A stretch of DNA of 64,000 nucleotides from the NCBI RefSeq assembly GCF_012034205.1, contig NZ_JAATEM010000005.1:62001-126000 (forward strand), given 5' to 3'. The notes below the pieces were generated by a model that saw nothing but the letters and a program-made list of their open reading frames with translations, did no database searches and had not been told where the DNA came from. This document shows positions 1 through 8,207 of the stretch, piece after piece. The translations under genes were made by a program, and so were the position numbers. Positions within the stretch are counted from its first letter, which is position 1, and every line of letters starts with the position of its first letter. The stretch comes from Streptomyces composti (lineage in GTDB: Bacteria > Actinomycetota > Actinomycetes > Streptomycetales > Streptomycetaceae).

Positions 1-525
1 CGCCCGCCGGTTCTCCGGTCCAGGAGCTGCTGACGGGGAGCGGCCGGCCGACCGACGAGCCCTGGACGCCGCTGCGCCGGGCCTCGGCGCACCGGTGCCC
101 GCACCGGCCGTGCGGATCGAGGTGGTGGGACCGGAACGGGCCGCGGTGCGGGCCGCCCCGTGCCGCGGGCCTCGTTTCGACGGGGCGACGTTCTCCGAGG
201 GGCACTGGCACGCGATGGCGTCCGGCGCCGCCCACCGGGACGCCCGGTGCCTGGCCGGGTACGACGACGAGGGCGCGGCGGTGGCCGTGGTGACGGTGTG
301 GCCGGCCGGTGAGGGCAGACCTGGGCTGATCGAACCGATGGGGGTGCACCGGGGACGCGGCCACGGCACGGCGATCACGGTCGCGGCGGTGGCAGCGCGG
401 CGCGAGTTGGGCTCGTCCAGCGCGCTGGTCTGCACGCAGAGCGCCAACCTGGCGGCCGTGGCCCCTACCGGGCGGCGGGCTTCCGGCCGTGCCCCGAGGT
501 CAACGACCGGTACCGGCAGCGCTGA
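1..525 (+). pseudogene. GNAT N-acetyltransferase, frameshifted and cut by the window edge
   Basis: The reading frame changes twice. A first stretch (from base 3, ending LLTGSGRPTDEPWTPLRR near base 80) continues in another frame from about base 81 (APVPAPAVRIEVVGPERAAV). A third frame from about base 463 supplies the expected end, YRAAGFRPCPEVNDRYRQR, before TGA at 523-525. The middle part carries a GNAT acetyl-CoA-binding core (GVHRGRGHGTAITVAAVAA, then a SALVCTQSAN strand). The spliced product would acetylate an unknown amine. The true start lies outside the window. Either this is a decayed gene or the DNA has two single-base errors. The family call is good; whether it is really broken is open. 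Confidence 0.6.
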
Positions 526-539
526 TGCGCCCTGACACC

Positions 540-572
540 GGTGAACCCCGGCCATGGCAGCCGGGGTTCACC
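540..572. terminator. Bidirectional hairpin terminator between convergent genes
   Basis: A perfect 12-bp inverted repeat (GGTGAACCCCGG and its complement) with a 9-nt loop sits between the end of the GNAT locus and the end of the convergent secreted-protein gene. It could stop transcription from both sides. Confidence 0.75.
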
Positions 573-592
573 TCTGTCCGGCGGCGGAGGGC

Positions 593-1117
593 TCAGCAGC
601 CGCCGCAGTTGTAGTACGTGACGTCCCAGTGGTTGCCCTCGTCGGCGTAGACGTTGCCGGATGCGGAACGCCACTGCGGGGCCCCGTCACCGCGCACGCC
701 GATGTAGGTGAAGGTGTTCTTGACGTAGTTGCCGACGCAGGTGTTCTTGCTGAAGTCCAGCTTGTAGCCGTTCCAGTGCGAGTACGTGCCGGAGGCGTGG
801 CCGGTCTCCGTGCCGCCGGTGATGTTCAGCGCGCAGCCGCTGGCCCGCTTGAGGGTCTGGGCGCCCTGGGCGGTGGCCAGGTTGAGCTGCTCGAAGGATG
901 TGCAGGTGGGGGTGTTGCGGTCGGAGCAGTTGCCCGAGGACGACCAGGTGATGCCGGCCTCGCGGAACATCGAGGTGGCCTGGGAGTGGCTGATCTTCGT
1001 GACGGCGAAGGCGTCGCCGGCGGTGCCCATGACGACGGCGCCGGGGGCCACGACCAGGGAGAGGACGGTCACGATTGACCTGAACCTGACAGCCGTGGGG
1101 GATTTGGGATGTTTCAC
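593..1117 (-). CDS. Small secreted protein with an M15-like peptidase motif
   Basis: 174 residues from a GTG start that has GGAGG six bases upstream. Upstream in-frame codons are possible but lack a ribosome site. An export signal runs to about residue 38 (basic start, then SIVTVLSLVVAPGAVVMGTA, ending DAFA). The mature part holds SHWNGYKLDF, which fits the Hxx-G-xxx-D zinc pattern of M15 D,D-peptidases, and later EGNHWDV, which could give the last histidine ligand. Several cysteines suggest disulfides. It is shorter than typical M15 enzymes and has no separate wall-binding domain, so a wall amidase/peptidase-like role is an inference. It ends at the shared hairpin. Confidence 0.6.
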   Translation of the reverse strand: MKHPKSPTAVRFRSIVTVLSLVVAPGAVVMGTAGDAFAVTKISHSQATSMFREAGITWSSSGNCSDRNTPTCTSFEQLNLATAQGAQTLKRASGCALNITGGTETGHASGTYSHWNGYKLDFSKNTCVGNYVKNTFTYIGVRGDGAPQWRSASGNVYADEGNHWDVTYYNCGGC

Positions 1118-1241
1118 GTTTAACCTCCTGCGAATGCCGTGTGGGGGTTGACCGTGCAGGTGGTGCTGGGTGTTGCGAGGCCGTGCCGGCGGTGCGGGGC
1201 GCACCGGGAGTGCCGGCCGTGCAGGGAGATGATGCCGGGGT

Positions 1242-1503
1242 CTACGCGCGTTGGCCAGAGGGCGGGCGTCCCGGCAGCTCGTCGGTGAGACGGGTGGCCA
1301 GGCGGTAGATCACCTCGATGTCCCGGTACTCGTGGCCGGCCACGACCGAGTCGGGCAGGTTGACCCGCCGGCTGCGGGACACCGAGTCGCGCTCGCCCGT
1401 GCCGGAGAAGGTCACCTCGGTGAGGGGCTGCTCGTCGATGCGGAGGCGGTCGCCGCGGACGGTGGCGTCGAAGGAGATGTCCGGCTCAGGGCCGGCCGTT
1501 CAT
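1242..1503 (-). pseudogene. Small conserved-looking ORF with a one-base frameshift after the start
   Basis: The ATG at 1503-1501 overlaps the stop of the upstream repeat-protein gene as ATGA, the usual sign of translational coupling. Its frame meets TGA after five codons. One base later, an open frame reads EPDISFDATVRGDRLRIDEQ and on to TAG at 1244-1242, about 85 residues. Removing one C from a CCC run restores a continuous reading (MNGRPEPDISFDATV). I do not recognise the family. It probably works with the preceding gene. A base-call error in the C run is as likely as a true mutation. Confidence 0.5.
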
Positions 1504-2756
1504 GGCGGATCGGCGGGCTCCTCCGGGGGGCGGCGGCGGACGGGCCGCTTGGCTCCGGCCGACCGCCGTTTGGCGGTGCGCGAGGCGGGGGCCGGCTTCT
1601 TCGCGGTACCGGCCGCCGCATCCTGTGCGGTGCCGCCCGCCTCCTCCGCGGTGTCGCCCGCGGTCCGGGAGGCCCGGCCGCCGCTGCCCTCCGCCGTGCG
1701 TGCGGCCCGGCCCCCGGTCTCCCCCGCGGTGCGAGCGGCGCGGCCTCCGGCCTCCTCCGCGCTGCGTCCGGCCCGGCCTCCGGCCTCCTCAGCGGTGCGA
1801 GCGGCCCGGCTGCCGGCCTCCTCCGCCACGCGTCCCGCCCGGCCTCCGGCCTCCTCGACCGTCTCCCCGGCACTGCCGCCTACGTCCTCCACGGTGCGCC
1901 CGGCGCTCTCACCGGCCTCCTCGACGGCGCGACCGGCGCCCTCCGCCGCACGCCCGGCACCGGCGCCTGCCTCCTCGACAGCGCCCCCGGCAGCACTGCC
2001 CACATCCTCGACGGCCTCCCCGGCACCACTGCCCACGTCCTCCACGGCCTCCCCGGCACCACTGCCCACGTCCTCCACGGCCTCCCCGGCACCACGGCCG
2101 ACCTCCTCCACGGCCTCCCCGGCACCACGGCCGACCTCCTCCACAGCTCCCCCGGCACCGCGCCCGACGTCCTCCACGGCACTGCCCGCTCCCCTGCCGA
2201 CCTCCTGCACCGCTCCCCCGGCGCCCTCGCCGACGTCCTCGACGGCCCGCCCCGTGCCCGTGCCGATCTCGCGGACCGCCTCGCGGGCACCACCGCCCAC
2301 CTCCTCCACCGCGGCGCCGATGCCGCGGGTCAGGTGCTCGAGCATCTGGGGGTTGCGGTCGAGCGTGGTCAGCACGCGGTCCACGATCCGGGCGACGTTG
2401 TCCAGACGCACCCTGAGCTGGGCCTGCGCCTCCACCCCGGCGATGCGCAGATGGACCCTGCCCAGGCTGACGTCGGCGCCCACGCTCAGCCGCAGCAGGT
2501 CCAGCACCTCCGCCTTGAGCGAGACATGCGCCCGCAGGTCCTGGACCTCCAGGTCGATCTCCTCGACCTGGAGCTTGGGCACGTCCAGGAAGACGTCGGG
2601 TGTCGTGGCGTCGTCCCCGTAGCCGTTGCGGTCGCCGTAACCGCTGTCGTAGCCGTCGGCGCCGGCTTCCTCGTACTCCTCGGCGTCGCCCTCGTAGACC
2701 TCGGTGTCCTCGGGGTTCTTCTCGGCATTCTCGGCGTTCTCGGCGTCGTCCTGCAT
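1500..2756 (-). CDS. Hendecad-repeat protein with acidic N-terminus
   Basis: 418 residues from ATG 2756, which has GGAGG about six bases upstream. Residues 1-50 are acidic and rich in Asn, Glu, Tyr and Gly. Residues about 55-145 form a conserved-looking domain (VPKLQVEEIDLEVQDLRAHV, then VLTTLDRNPQMLEHLTRGIG) seen in other Streptomyces hypothetical proteins. Residues about 150-370 are near-perfect 11-residue units of the type GAGEAVEDVGS or GRAARTAEEA, a pattern of long amphipathic helices as in LEA- or apolipoprotein-like proteins. The tail is very basic (KKPAPASRTAKRRSAGAKRP) and could bind nucleic acid. It is translationally coupled to the small frameshifted ORF downstream. Function unknown. 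Confidence 0.8.
   Translation of the reverse strand: MQDDAENAENAEKNPEDTEVYEGDAEEYEEAGADGYDSGYGDRNGYGDDATTPDVFLDVPKLQVEEIDLEVQDLRAHVSLKAEVLDLLRLSVGADVSLGRVHLRIAGVEAQAQLRVRLDNVARIVDRVLTTLDRNPQMLEHLTRGIGAAVEEVGGGAREAVREIGTGTGRAVEDVGEGAGGAVQEVGRGAGSAVEDVGRGAGGAVEEVGRGAGEAVEEVGRGAGEAVEDVGSGAGEAVEDVGSGAGEAVEDVGSAAGGAVEEAGAGAGRAAEGAGRAVEEAGESAGRTVEDVGGSAGETVEEAGGRAGRVAEEAGSRAARTAEEAGGRAGRSAEEAGGRAARTAGETGGRAARTAEGSGGRASRTAGDTAEEAGGTAQDAAAGTAKKPAPASRTAKRRSAGAKRPVRRRPPEEPADPP
1981..2244 (-). repeat. Eight tandem 33-bp units coding for 11-residue repeats
   Basis: Eight consecutive 33-bp units lie inside the hendecad-repeat gene. Two neighbouring pairs are almost identical at the DNA level, which points to recent duplication or homogenisation. 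Each unit codes for one Gly-Ala-Gly...Val-Glu-Glu-Val helix turn set, so copy-number change would keep the frame. Confidence 0.85.
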
Positions 2757-2886
2757 CGCTGCGCCTCCGTATGCCCGCGCGGCCGGTGCGCGCGGTCCCT
2801 GCAAGTCTCCCACTCAGGGGCACTCCGGTCATTTCAGGCGAACTGCTCCGGATCGCGGGGCGCGGCCCGTTCCGTACCCTGGCGGC

Positions 2887-3795
2887 ATGCGGATGCGCCC
2901 CACTCTGAGCTGGACCCCTCCCGCGGACCTGCCGCCGGGCAGCACGGACCTCCAACCGGTCGTCGACGCGCTGCGCACCGGTGATGTGCTGGTGCTCAGC
3001 GGTGCGGGCATCTCCACGGAGTCCGGGATTCCCGACTACCGGGGCGAGGGCGGCAGCCTGAGCAGGCACACCCCGATGACGTACCAGGAGTTCGTCGCCA
3101 GTGCACGGGCGCGGCGCCGGTACTGGGCCCGCAGCCACCTGGGCTGGCGGACCTTCGGCCGGGCCCTGCCCAATGCGGGGCACCGGGCGGTGGCGGCGCT
3201 GGAGGCGCACGGTCTGGTCTCCGCCGTGATCACGCAGAACGTGGACGGACTCCATCAGAGGGCCGGCAGCGGGAACGTGGTGGAGCTCCACGGGAGTCTC
3301 GACCGGGTCGTCTGCCTCGGCTGCGGTGCCGCCGGTCCGCGCGCGGAGCTGGCCCGGCGGCTGGAGGAGGCCAATCCCGGCTTCTCGCCCACAGCCGCGG
3401 GCATCAATCCGGACGGGGACGCCGACCTCAGCGACTCCCAGGTCGGGGACTTCCGCGTGGTGCCGTGCGCGGACTGCGGCGGGATCCTCAAGCCCGATGT
3501 GGTGTTCTTCGGCGAGGCCGTCCCGCCGCAGCGCGTCGAGCACTGCCGCCGCCTGGTCCGCCGGGCCGCCTGTCTGCTGGTCCTGGGCTCCTCGCTGACG
3601 GTGATGTCCGGGCTCCGGTTCGTCCGCCTGGCGGCGCAGTCGGGCAAGCCGGTGCTGATTATCAATCGCGACCCGACCCGGGGCGACGCCCACGCCCTGA
3701 CCCGGGTCGCCCTGCCGCTGGGGGCCGCCCTGACGGACGTGGCCGAGCGCCTGGGCGTCCAGGTCACCGAGGGAGAGGGTGTCGCGTCGGTCTGA
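2887..3795 (+). CDS. Sir2-family NAD-dependent protein deacylase
   Basis: 302 residues, cytoplasmic. It removes acyl groups from lysines using NAD. Motifs in order: GAGISTESGIPDYRG from about residue 39 (NAD binding), TQNVDGLH at 116-123, catalytic His in ELHGS near 135, and two zinc Cys pairs, C143/C146 and C194/C197. The long insertion between the Cys pairs (FSPTAAGINPDGDADL) is typical of SIRT4-like class II sirtuins. ATG 2887 is chosen; a second ATG two codons later is also possible. The gene stands alone, divergent from the repeat-protein gene and convergent with the amidase. Substrate unknown. Confidence 0.92.
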   Translation: MRMRPTLSWTPPADLPPGSTDLQPVVDALRTGDVLVLSGAGISTESGIPDYRGEGGSLSRHTPMTYQEFVASARARRRYWARSHLGWRTFGRALPNAGHRAVAALEAHGLVSAVITQNVDGLHQRAGSGNVVELHGSLDRVVCLGCGAAGPRAELARRLEEANPGFSPTAAGINPDGDADLSDSQVGDFRVVPCADCGGILKPDVVFFGEAVPPQRVEHCRRLVRRAACLLVLGSSLTVMSGLRFVRLAAQSGKPVLIINRDPTRGDAHALTRVALPLGAALTDVAERLGVQVTEGEGVASV

Positions 3796-3822
3796 CGCAC
3801 CGGACTCCCCGGCGTCCGGCGG

Positions 3823-5238
3823 TCACAGGTCCTGGATCCGCCGGAAGGGCTGCTCGGCCTCCAGCTCGAACGCGACCTCCAGCAGCGTGCGTTCGCTTCC
3901 GGGGCGCCCCGAGAACATGACACCGATGGGCAGTCCGTCGTCCGTGGCGCTCGCGGCGGGGAGGGACATCGACGGAGTGCCGACCACGTTGTCGACCGGG
4001 GTGAAGGCGACGTAGGCGAGGATCCGTTCGACCAGCGTGCGGTACGGGACCGTCGGACTGAGGTGGCCGAGCGGCGGCGTGGTGTGGGCGAGCACCGGGG
4101 AGAGGAGCAGGTCGAAGCCGCGGAAGGCCGCCGCGTAGGCCAGCCTGGTGCGCTTGAGCCGGCGCAGCACCCCCGGCGTACGGCGCCAGTTGCGCAGGTA
4201 GTCCTCGCGCAGCCCCCGGCTGAGGCCGTCCATGCGCCGGTGGTCGAAGTCGGGGCCGAGGGTGCGGCCCGTGACGCCGAGCAGGAAGGACAGCATGCCC
4301 CAGAAGACGAGGAAGTCGCCGGTGAAACTGGGGTCGATGTCCGGTGTCACCGGCTCCAGGGTGTGGCCGAGCCGTTCGAGCCTCGCCGCGGTCTGCTCGA
4401 CGGCGGCCCGGGTGGCGGCGTCGGAGCGGACGCCGTTGGGCGAGTCCAGCATGAAGCCGATGCGCAGCCGTCGTTCCGAGGGGCCCTCGACCAGGCCGAC
4501 CGGCGGGAGTTTCGGGTTGCGCCGGTACGCCTCGGCTGCGGCGAGGAACGCGGCGGAGTCGCGCACGGTGCGGCTCACGACGCCGTCGCTGACGATGTCG
4601 ATGGGAAGCTGACGGCTCTGCGCGTTGGCCACCACCCGGCCGCGGGTGGGTTTGAGCCCGACCAGTCCGCAGCAGGCGGCGGGGATCCGGATGGAGCCGC
4701 CGCCGTCGTTCGCGTGGGCGATCGGCACGGCCCCGGCCGCGACGAGCGCGGCGCTGCCGCCGGACGAACCGCCCGCCGAGTAGCCCGTGTTCCAGGGGTT
4801 GCGGACGGGTTCGGCGCCCTCGTACTCGGTGGTGGGGCTGAAGCCGAACTCCGGCATCCGGGTCTTGCCCAGCACGGTGAGGCCCGTGCTGAGGAACTGC
4901 CGGGCGAACGGGGCGTGCCGGCGGGCGGTCCGCGGGGTGAAGGCGGCGCTGCCGTGGCCCGTGGGCAGGCCCTTGTAGTCGGTGTTGTCCTTGACGAACG
5001 CCGGCACCCCGGCGAGCGGGCCGTCCGCCCGGGTCGCGTGCTCCGGTGCGTCGATGAGCAGTTGGACCGCGTTGAGCCGAGCGTCGACGGACCGCACCCG
5101 TTCGGCCGCGGCCCGGGCCGCCTCGGCGGCGCTCACCTCGCCGCGCCGGATCGCCTCGGCGAGACCGACGGCGTCGTGGTCTCCCAGTGCGTCGTCACGG
5201 AAGGCGTGCACCGTGGTCCGTTCTTCGAATGTCGTCAC
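3823..5238 (-). CDS. Amidase signature family hydrolase
   Basis: 471 residues from GTG 5238. The frame stays open further upstream, but that part overlaps the divergent gene and is not family-like. The Ser-cisSer-Lys triad is visible: Lys in FVKDNTDY near residue 83, the [14 protein letters not shown] loop near 155-165 and the [17 protein letters not shown] segment near 173-190, with KPTRGRV following. Family members hydrolyse a range of carbon-nitrogen amide bonds. No GatB/GatC partners are adjacent, so this is not the tRNA amidotransferase subunit. The substrate cannot be read from the sequence. Confidence 0.9.
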   Translation of the reverse strand: MTTFEERTTVHAFRDDALGDHDAVGLAEAIRRGEVSAAEAARAAAERVRSVDARLNAVQLLIDAPEHATRADGPLAGVPAFVKDNTDYKGLPTGHGSAAFTPRTARRHAPFARQFLSTGLTVLGKTRMPEFGFSPTTEYEGAEPVRNPWNTGYSAGGSSGGSAALVAAGAVPIAHANDGGGSIRIPAACCGLVGLKPTRGRVVANAQSRQLPIDIVSDGVVSRTVRDSAAFLAAAEAYRRNPKLPPVGLVEGPSERRLRIGFMLDSPNGVRSDAATRAAVEQTAARLERLGHTLEPVTPDIDPSFTGDFLVFWGMLSFLLGVTGRTLGPDFDHRRMDGLSRGLREDYLRNWRRTPGVLRRLKRTRLAYAAAFRGFDLLLSPVLAHTTPPLGHLSPTVPYRTLVERILAYVAFTPVDNVVGTPSMSLPAASATDDGLPIGVMFSGRPGSERTLLEVAFELEAEQPFRRIQDL

Positions 5239-5400
5239 CGCTGTTCGGCCCCCGGCTCTGTGGAACGTTGGACCTCCATCATTCCTTACCCACGAGTAAC
5301 ACGCGAGGGTTTCGCGGATCCTCGCGTGTGACAGCCGGAGCGAGTGCCACAATGCGGGGCGATTGGGGCATGGCTGCCTCGTCCGGAGAGGGAGACACGG

Positions 5401-6036
5401 ATGACCCGGCACACAGGCAAGGTGGTCTGCGACATCACGGTCTCGGTCGACGGGTACTCGGCCGGGCACAACCAGACCGAGGAGCGCCCGTTCGGCGACG
5501 ACGGCGGGGACGGCACGGGCGCCGCGCTGCACGCCTGGATGTTCGACACGCCGGACGAGAACCGGGCCGAGCTGGCGCGGATGGGCTCTGCCCGGGCGTT
5601 CGTCATGGGGCGCAACATGTTCGGCCCGGTGCGGGGCGAGTGGGACCGTACGTGGAACGGCTGGTGGGGCGACAACCCCCCGTTCCACGCACCGGTGTTC
5701 GTGCTGACCCATCATGCGCGCGAGCCGCAGCCGATGAAGGGCGGCACCACCTTCCACTTCGTCACCGACGGCATCGAGTCGGCCCTGGAGCAGGCGCGCG
5801 CGGCGGCCGGTGACGGCGACGTGGCGATTCAGGGCGGCGCGACCACGGTCAACCAGTACCTGGCGGCCGGTCTGATCGACGAACTGCGCCTGCACATCGC
5901 CCCGTTGACGCTGGGCGGCGGCACGCGCCTGTTCGAGGGCGTGCCGCCGCTCGCCCTGGAGCAGGCCGGTTCGCGGACGGCGAGCCAGGTCACGCATGTG
6001 ACGTACCGTCTGCCGCGCGGGGACACCGGCTCCTGA
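5401..6036 (+). CDS. Dihydrofolate-reductase-like protein (RibD C-terminal domain)
   Basis: 211 residues from ATG 5401, with GGAG about ten bases upstream. It carries the RibD_C/DHFR fold markers: VVCDITVSVDGYSAG at the start, FVMGRNMFG in the middle and IQGGATTVNQYLAAGLIDEL followed by IAPLTLGGGTRLF at the end. Members bind NADPH and reduce pterin-, flavin-precursor- or unknown ketone-type substrates. The deaminase half of RibD is missing and no riboflavin genes are nearby, so a riboflavin role is unlikely. The gene ends before a strong terminator shared with the convergent protease gene. Confidence 0.88.
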   Translation: MTRHTGKVVCDITVSVDGYSAGHNQTEERPFGDDGGDGTGAALHAWMFDTPDENRAELARMGSARAFVMGRNMFGPVRGEWDRTWNGWWGDNPPFHAPVFVLTHHAREPQPMKGGTTFHFVTDGIESALEQARAAAGDGDVAIQGGATTVNQYLAAGLIDELRLHIAPLTLGGGTRLFEGVPPLALEQAGSRTASQVTHVTYRLPRGDTGS

Positions 6037-6067
6037 ACACGACGCCGGGTCCGCGGCTCCCGAGCAC

Positions 6068-6107
6068 GGACGGCGCCCGCCCGGCCGGTGCCGGGCGGGC
6101 GCCGTCC
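6068..6107. terminator. Strong bidirectional hairpin terminator
   Basis: A perfect 18-bp inverted repeat (arms 6068-6085 and 6090-6107) with a 4-nt loop CGGT lies between two convergent genes. Confidence 0.9.
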
Positions 6108-6131
6108 CTCAGCCGTGGACGCGACCCGGGT

Positions 6132-7109
6132 CTAGGAGACCTGGGCCTTGTCGTAGAGGGCCTTGGCGGTGTCGCCGAAGTACGGGCCGAACATGCGGTT
6201 GGGCAGGAAGGTGTAGCCGAAGCTGTTCACCGAGACCTGCAGACCGGTGCCGGAGGCCTCGTCGAAATCGGTGAACCAGGGGCCGCCGCTGGACCCGCCG
6301 GTCATGTTGCAGCCGAGGCTGTGGTCCTGGGTGAGGAGGAAGTCCTTGGAGCTGTTGCCGCTGCAGTAGATCAGCTCGGAGCCGTCGTACGGCGAGGCGG
6401 CCGGGAAGCCGAAGGCGTACATGCGCTTGTTGTAGCCGCCGTTGAACTGCAGGCCCTGGGCGCCCACCACGTCGGTGAGCCTCTTGCCGTCCAGCGGGGC
6501 GACGACCGCGGCGCCGACGTCGTGGTTCATGTCCTCGCTCGCCTCCCACTGGGGTGTGGTGAGGGTACGGGTGGCGGTCCACTGGCCGTAGGGCGCGTTG
6601 CCGTTGTCGTAGGCCGGCACGAAGACCCAGTTGGTGTGCCAGCTGCCCTGGTACTTCACGCAGTGCCCGGCCGTGATGACGGTGCTGGCGTTCTGGCTGG
6701 TGACGGCGTTGCCGGAGCAGGAGGCGGTGCGGCCCTGGAAGGTGAAGAACACCCGGCCCGAGGTGGTCTGCACGGCTCCGCCGCCGGTCCACGGGCCGCC
6801 GGGCTGGGGGAAGGCGGCCGGGGTGGCGGGCACGACCGTCGGTGTGCGGTCACCGGCGTCGGGGGCCTCGAGGCTCTTGGGCGGCGAGGTCAGTTCGAGA
6901 TCGAGGGGCTTGGCGCTGCGCATGCGCTCCGGGGTCCAGAAGGTCTCGGCGGCGCGCTGTTCGGCGAGCGGGACGGTGCGGGACTCGGCCGGCGGAGCCG
7001 CGTCGGTGCCGGAGGGTGCGGCGCCGGCGGAGGCGGAGTTCATCAGCCCGCCGGCGAACAGGGCTCCCGCGGCCAGCAGGACGCCGGTGGCAGTGCGGTG
7101 TCGTCTCAC
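6132..7109 (-). CDS. Secreted trypsin-like serine protease
   Basis: 325 residues from GTG 7109, with AGGAG upstream. An export signal covers about residues 1-33 (TATGVLLAAGALFAGGLM, then SASAGAAP). A propeptide-like stretch to about residue 95 precedes the catalytic domain. The triad is visible: His in TVITAGHC near 147, Asp in NHDVGAAVV near 196 and Ser in MTGGSSGGPW near 272. This fits the S1 peptidases of the V8/glutamyl-endopeptidase type, which act outside the cell. Cysteines around TAGHC and in LGCNMTGG could form disulfides. Target proteins unknown. Confidence 0.9.
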   Translation of the reverse strand: MRRHRTATGVLLAAGALFAGGLMNSASAGAAPSGTDAAPPAESRTVPLAEQRAAETFWTPERMRSAKPLDLELTSPPKSLEAPDAGDRTPTVVPATPAAFPQPGGPWTGGGAVQTTSGRVFFTFQGRTASCSGNAVTSQNASTVITAGHCVKYQGSWHTNWVFVPAYDNGNAPYGQWTATRTLTTPQWEASEDMNHDVGAAVVAPLDGKRLTDVVGAQGLQFNGGYNKRMYAFGFPAASPYDGSELIYCSGNSSKDFLLTQDHSLGCNMTGGSSGGPWFTDFDEASGTGLQVSVNSFGYTFLPNRMFGPYFGDTAKALYDKAQVS

Positions 7110-7341
7110 GCAGGTCTCCTTCTGCCGTGCCGGGCCCGTCGTGCGGATCCCGGCAGGGTGGGGGATGAAGAGCGGTGCGGACAGACGTGCGTGAGGCAGA
7201 GTGCCACGGAAACCGCCCTTTGTCAGGACCGCGTCAGATGCGGAATCCTGCGCGCACCGGCATCCGGCAGCTGAGACGAAGCCGAAGAACGATGCGCGTA
7301 GTTGACCGGCCGTCACCGCGCGCCTGTGTGAAGCTGTCGGC

Positions 7342-8145
7342 ATGGAACCAGCGCATGACGAGCTCAGGGCACGGCTGCAGACCGACCGACCGCATTCCGC
7401 CCGGGTGTGGAACTACCTGCTCGGCGGCAAGGACAACTATCCCGTGGACATCGAGGCGGGCGAGGCGATCCTCTCGACCTTCCCCGAGTTCGCCTCCGTC
7501 GCCCGGCAGCAGCGGCGGTTCCTCGCACGTGCCGTGCGTTTCCTGGCCGAGGAGGCGGGCATCCGCCAGTTCCTGGACATCGGCACCGGGCTGCCCACCG
7601 CCGACAACACCCATGAACTGGCCCAGCGGATCGCCCCGGAGAGCCGCATCGTCTACGTGGACAACGACCCCCTCGTCCTGGTGCACGCACGGGCGCTGCT
7701 CACCAGCAGCCCGGAGGGCGCCTGCGCCTATGTGGACGCCGACGTCCGCGACCCCGACCGCATCCTGGCCGAGGCGTCGAAGACGCTCGACCTGGACCGC
7801 CCGGTGGGTCTGACCATGCTGGGCATCCTGGGGCAGGTCGCCGACGAGGACCGCCCGGCCGAGCTGGTGGGCGCCCTGCTGGACGGCCTGCCCACGGGCA
7901 GCTGGCTGGCCATCAGCGACGGCACGGACACCAACGAGGCGCTCAACCGGGCGGTCGAGATGTACAACCGGCAGTCGGCCAACACCTATCACCTGCGGTC
8001 ACCGCAGGAGATCGCCTCCTTCTTCGCCGGCCTCGACGTGGTGGAGCCGGGGGTCGTTCCCACGGCCGAGTGGCGTCCCGAGCCCGGCCGGGAGGACCAG
8101 GACGCCGCCCAGGTCTCGGTCGCCGGGGTCGCGGCCAAGCGCTGA
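7342..8145 (+). CDS. Methyltransf_19 (DUF574) SAM-dependent methyltransferase
   Basis: 267 residues. It shows the family opening RPHSARVWNYLLGGKDNYPVD, the SAM-binding strand FLDIGTGLPTADNTHELAQR near residue 76, an acidic ribose-binding strand IVYVDNDPLVLVHARALL, and the end block YHLRSPQEIASFFAGLDVVEPGVV. This family is greatly expanded in actinomycetes and mostly uncharacterised; the methyl acceptor is unknown. It stands alone between the divergent protease gene and the convergent ABC-F gene. Confidence 0.92.
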   Translation: MEPAHDELRARLQTDRPHSARVWNYLLGGKDNYPVDIEAGEAILSTFPEFASVARQQRRFLARAVRFLAEEAGIRQFLDIGTGLPTADNTHELAQRIAPESRIVYVDNDPLVLVHARALLTSSPEGACAYVDADVRDPDRILAEASKTLDLDRPVGLTMLGILGQVADEDRPAELVGALLDGLPTGSWLAISDGTDTNEALNRAVEMYNRQSANTYHLRSPQEIASFFAGLDVVEPGVVPTAEWRPEPGREDQDAAQVSVAGVAAKR

Positions 8146-8153
8146 CGCGCGCC

Positions 8154-8187
8154 CGGCCCCGCGCCGTGCGGCTCGCTTCCGGGGCCG
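8154..8187. terminator. Possible hairpin between convergent genes
   Basis: An 8-bp inverted repeat (CGGCCCCG / CGGGGCCG) with an 18-nt loop lies between the stops of the methyltransferase and the ABC-F gene. The loop is long, so this is tentative. Confidence 0.35.
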
Positions 8188-8207
8188 TCGCCCGTGGGCC
8201 GTGCGGC

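Noticed and set aside
1981..2244. CRISPR-like array
   Set aside because: The 33-bp units follow each other without spacers and encode an 11-residue helix repeat in one frame.
3823..5997. A 724-residue version of the amidase
   Set aside because: The first 250 residues would overlap the divergent RibD_C gene and read as low-complexity Arg/Ala. The family homology starts right after GTG 5238.
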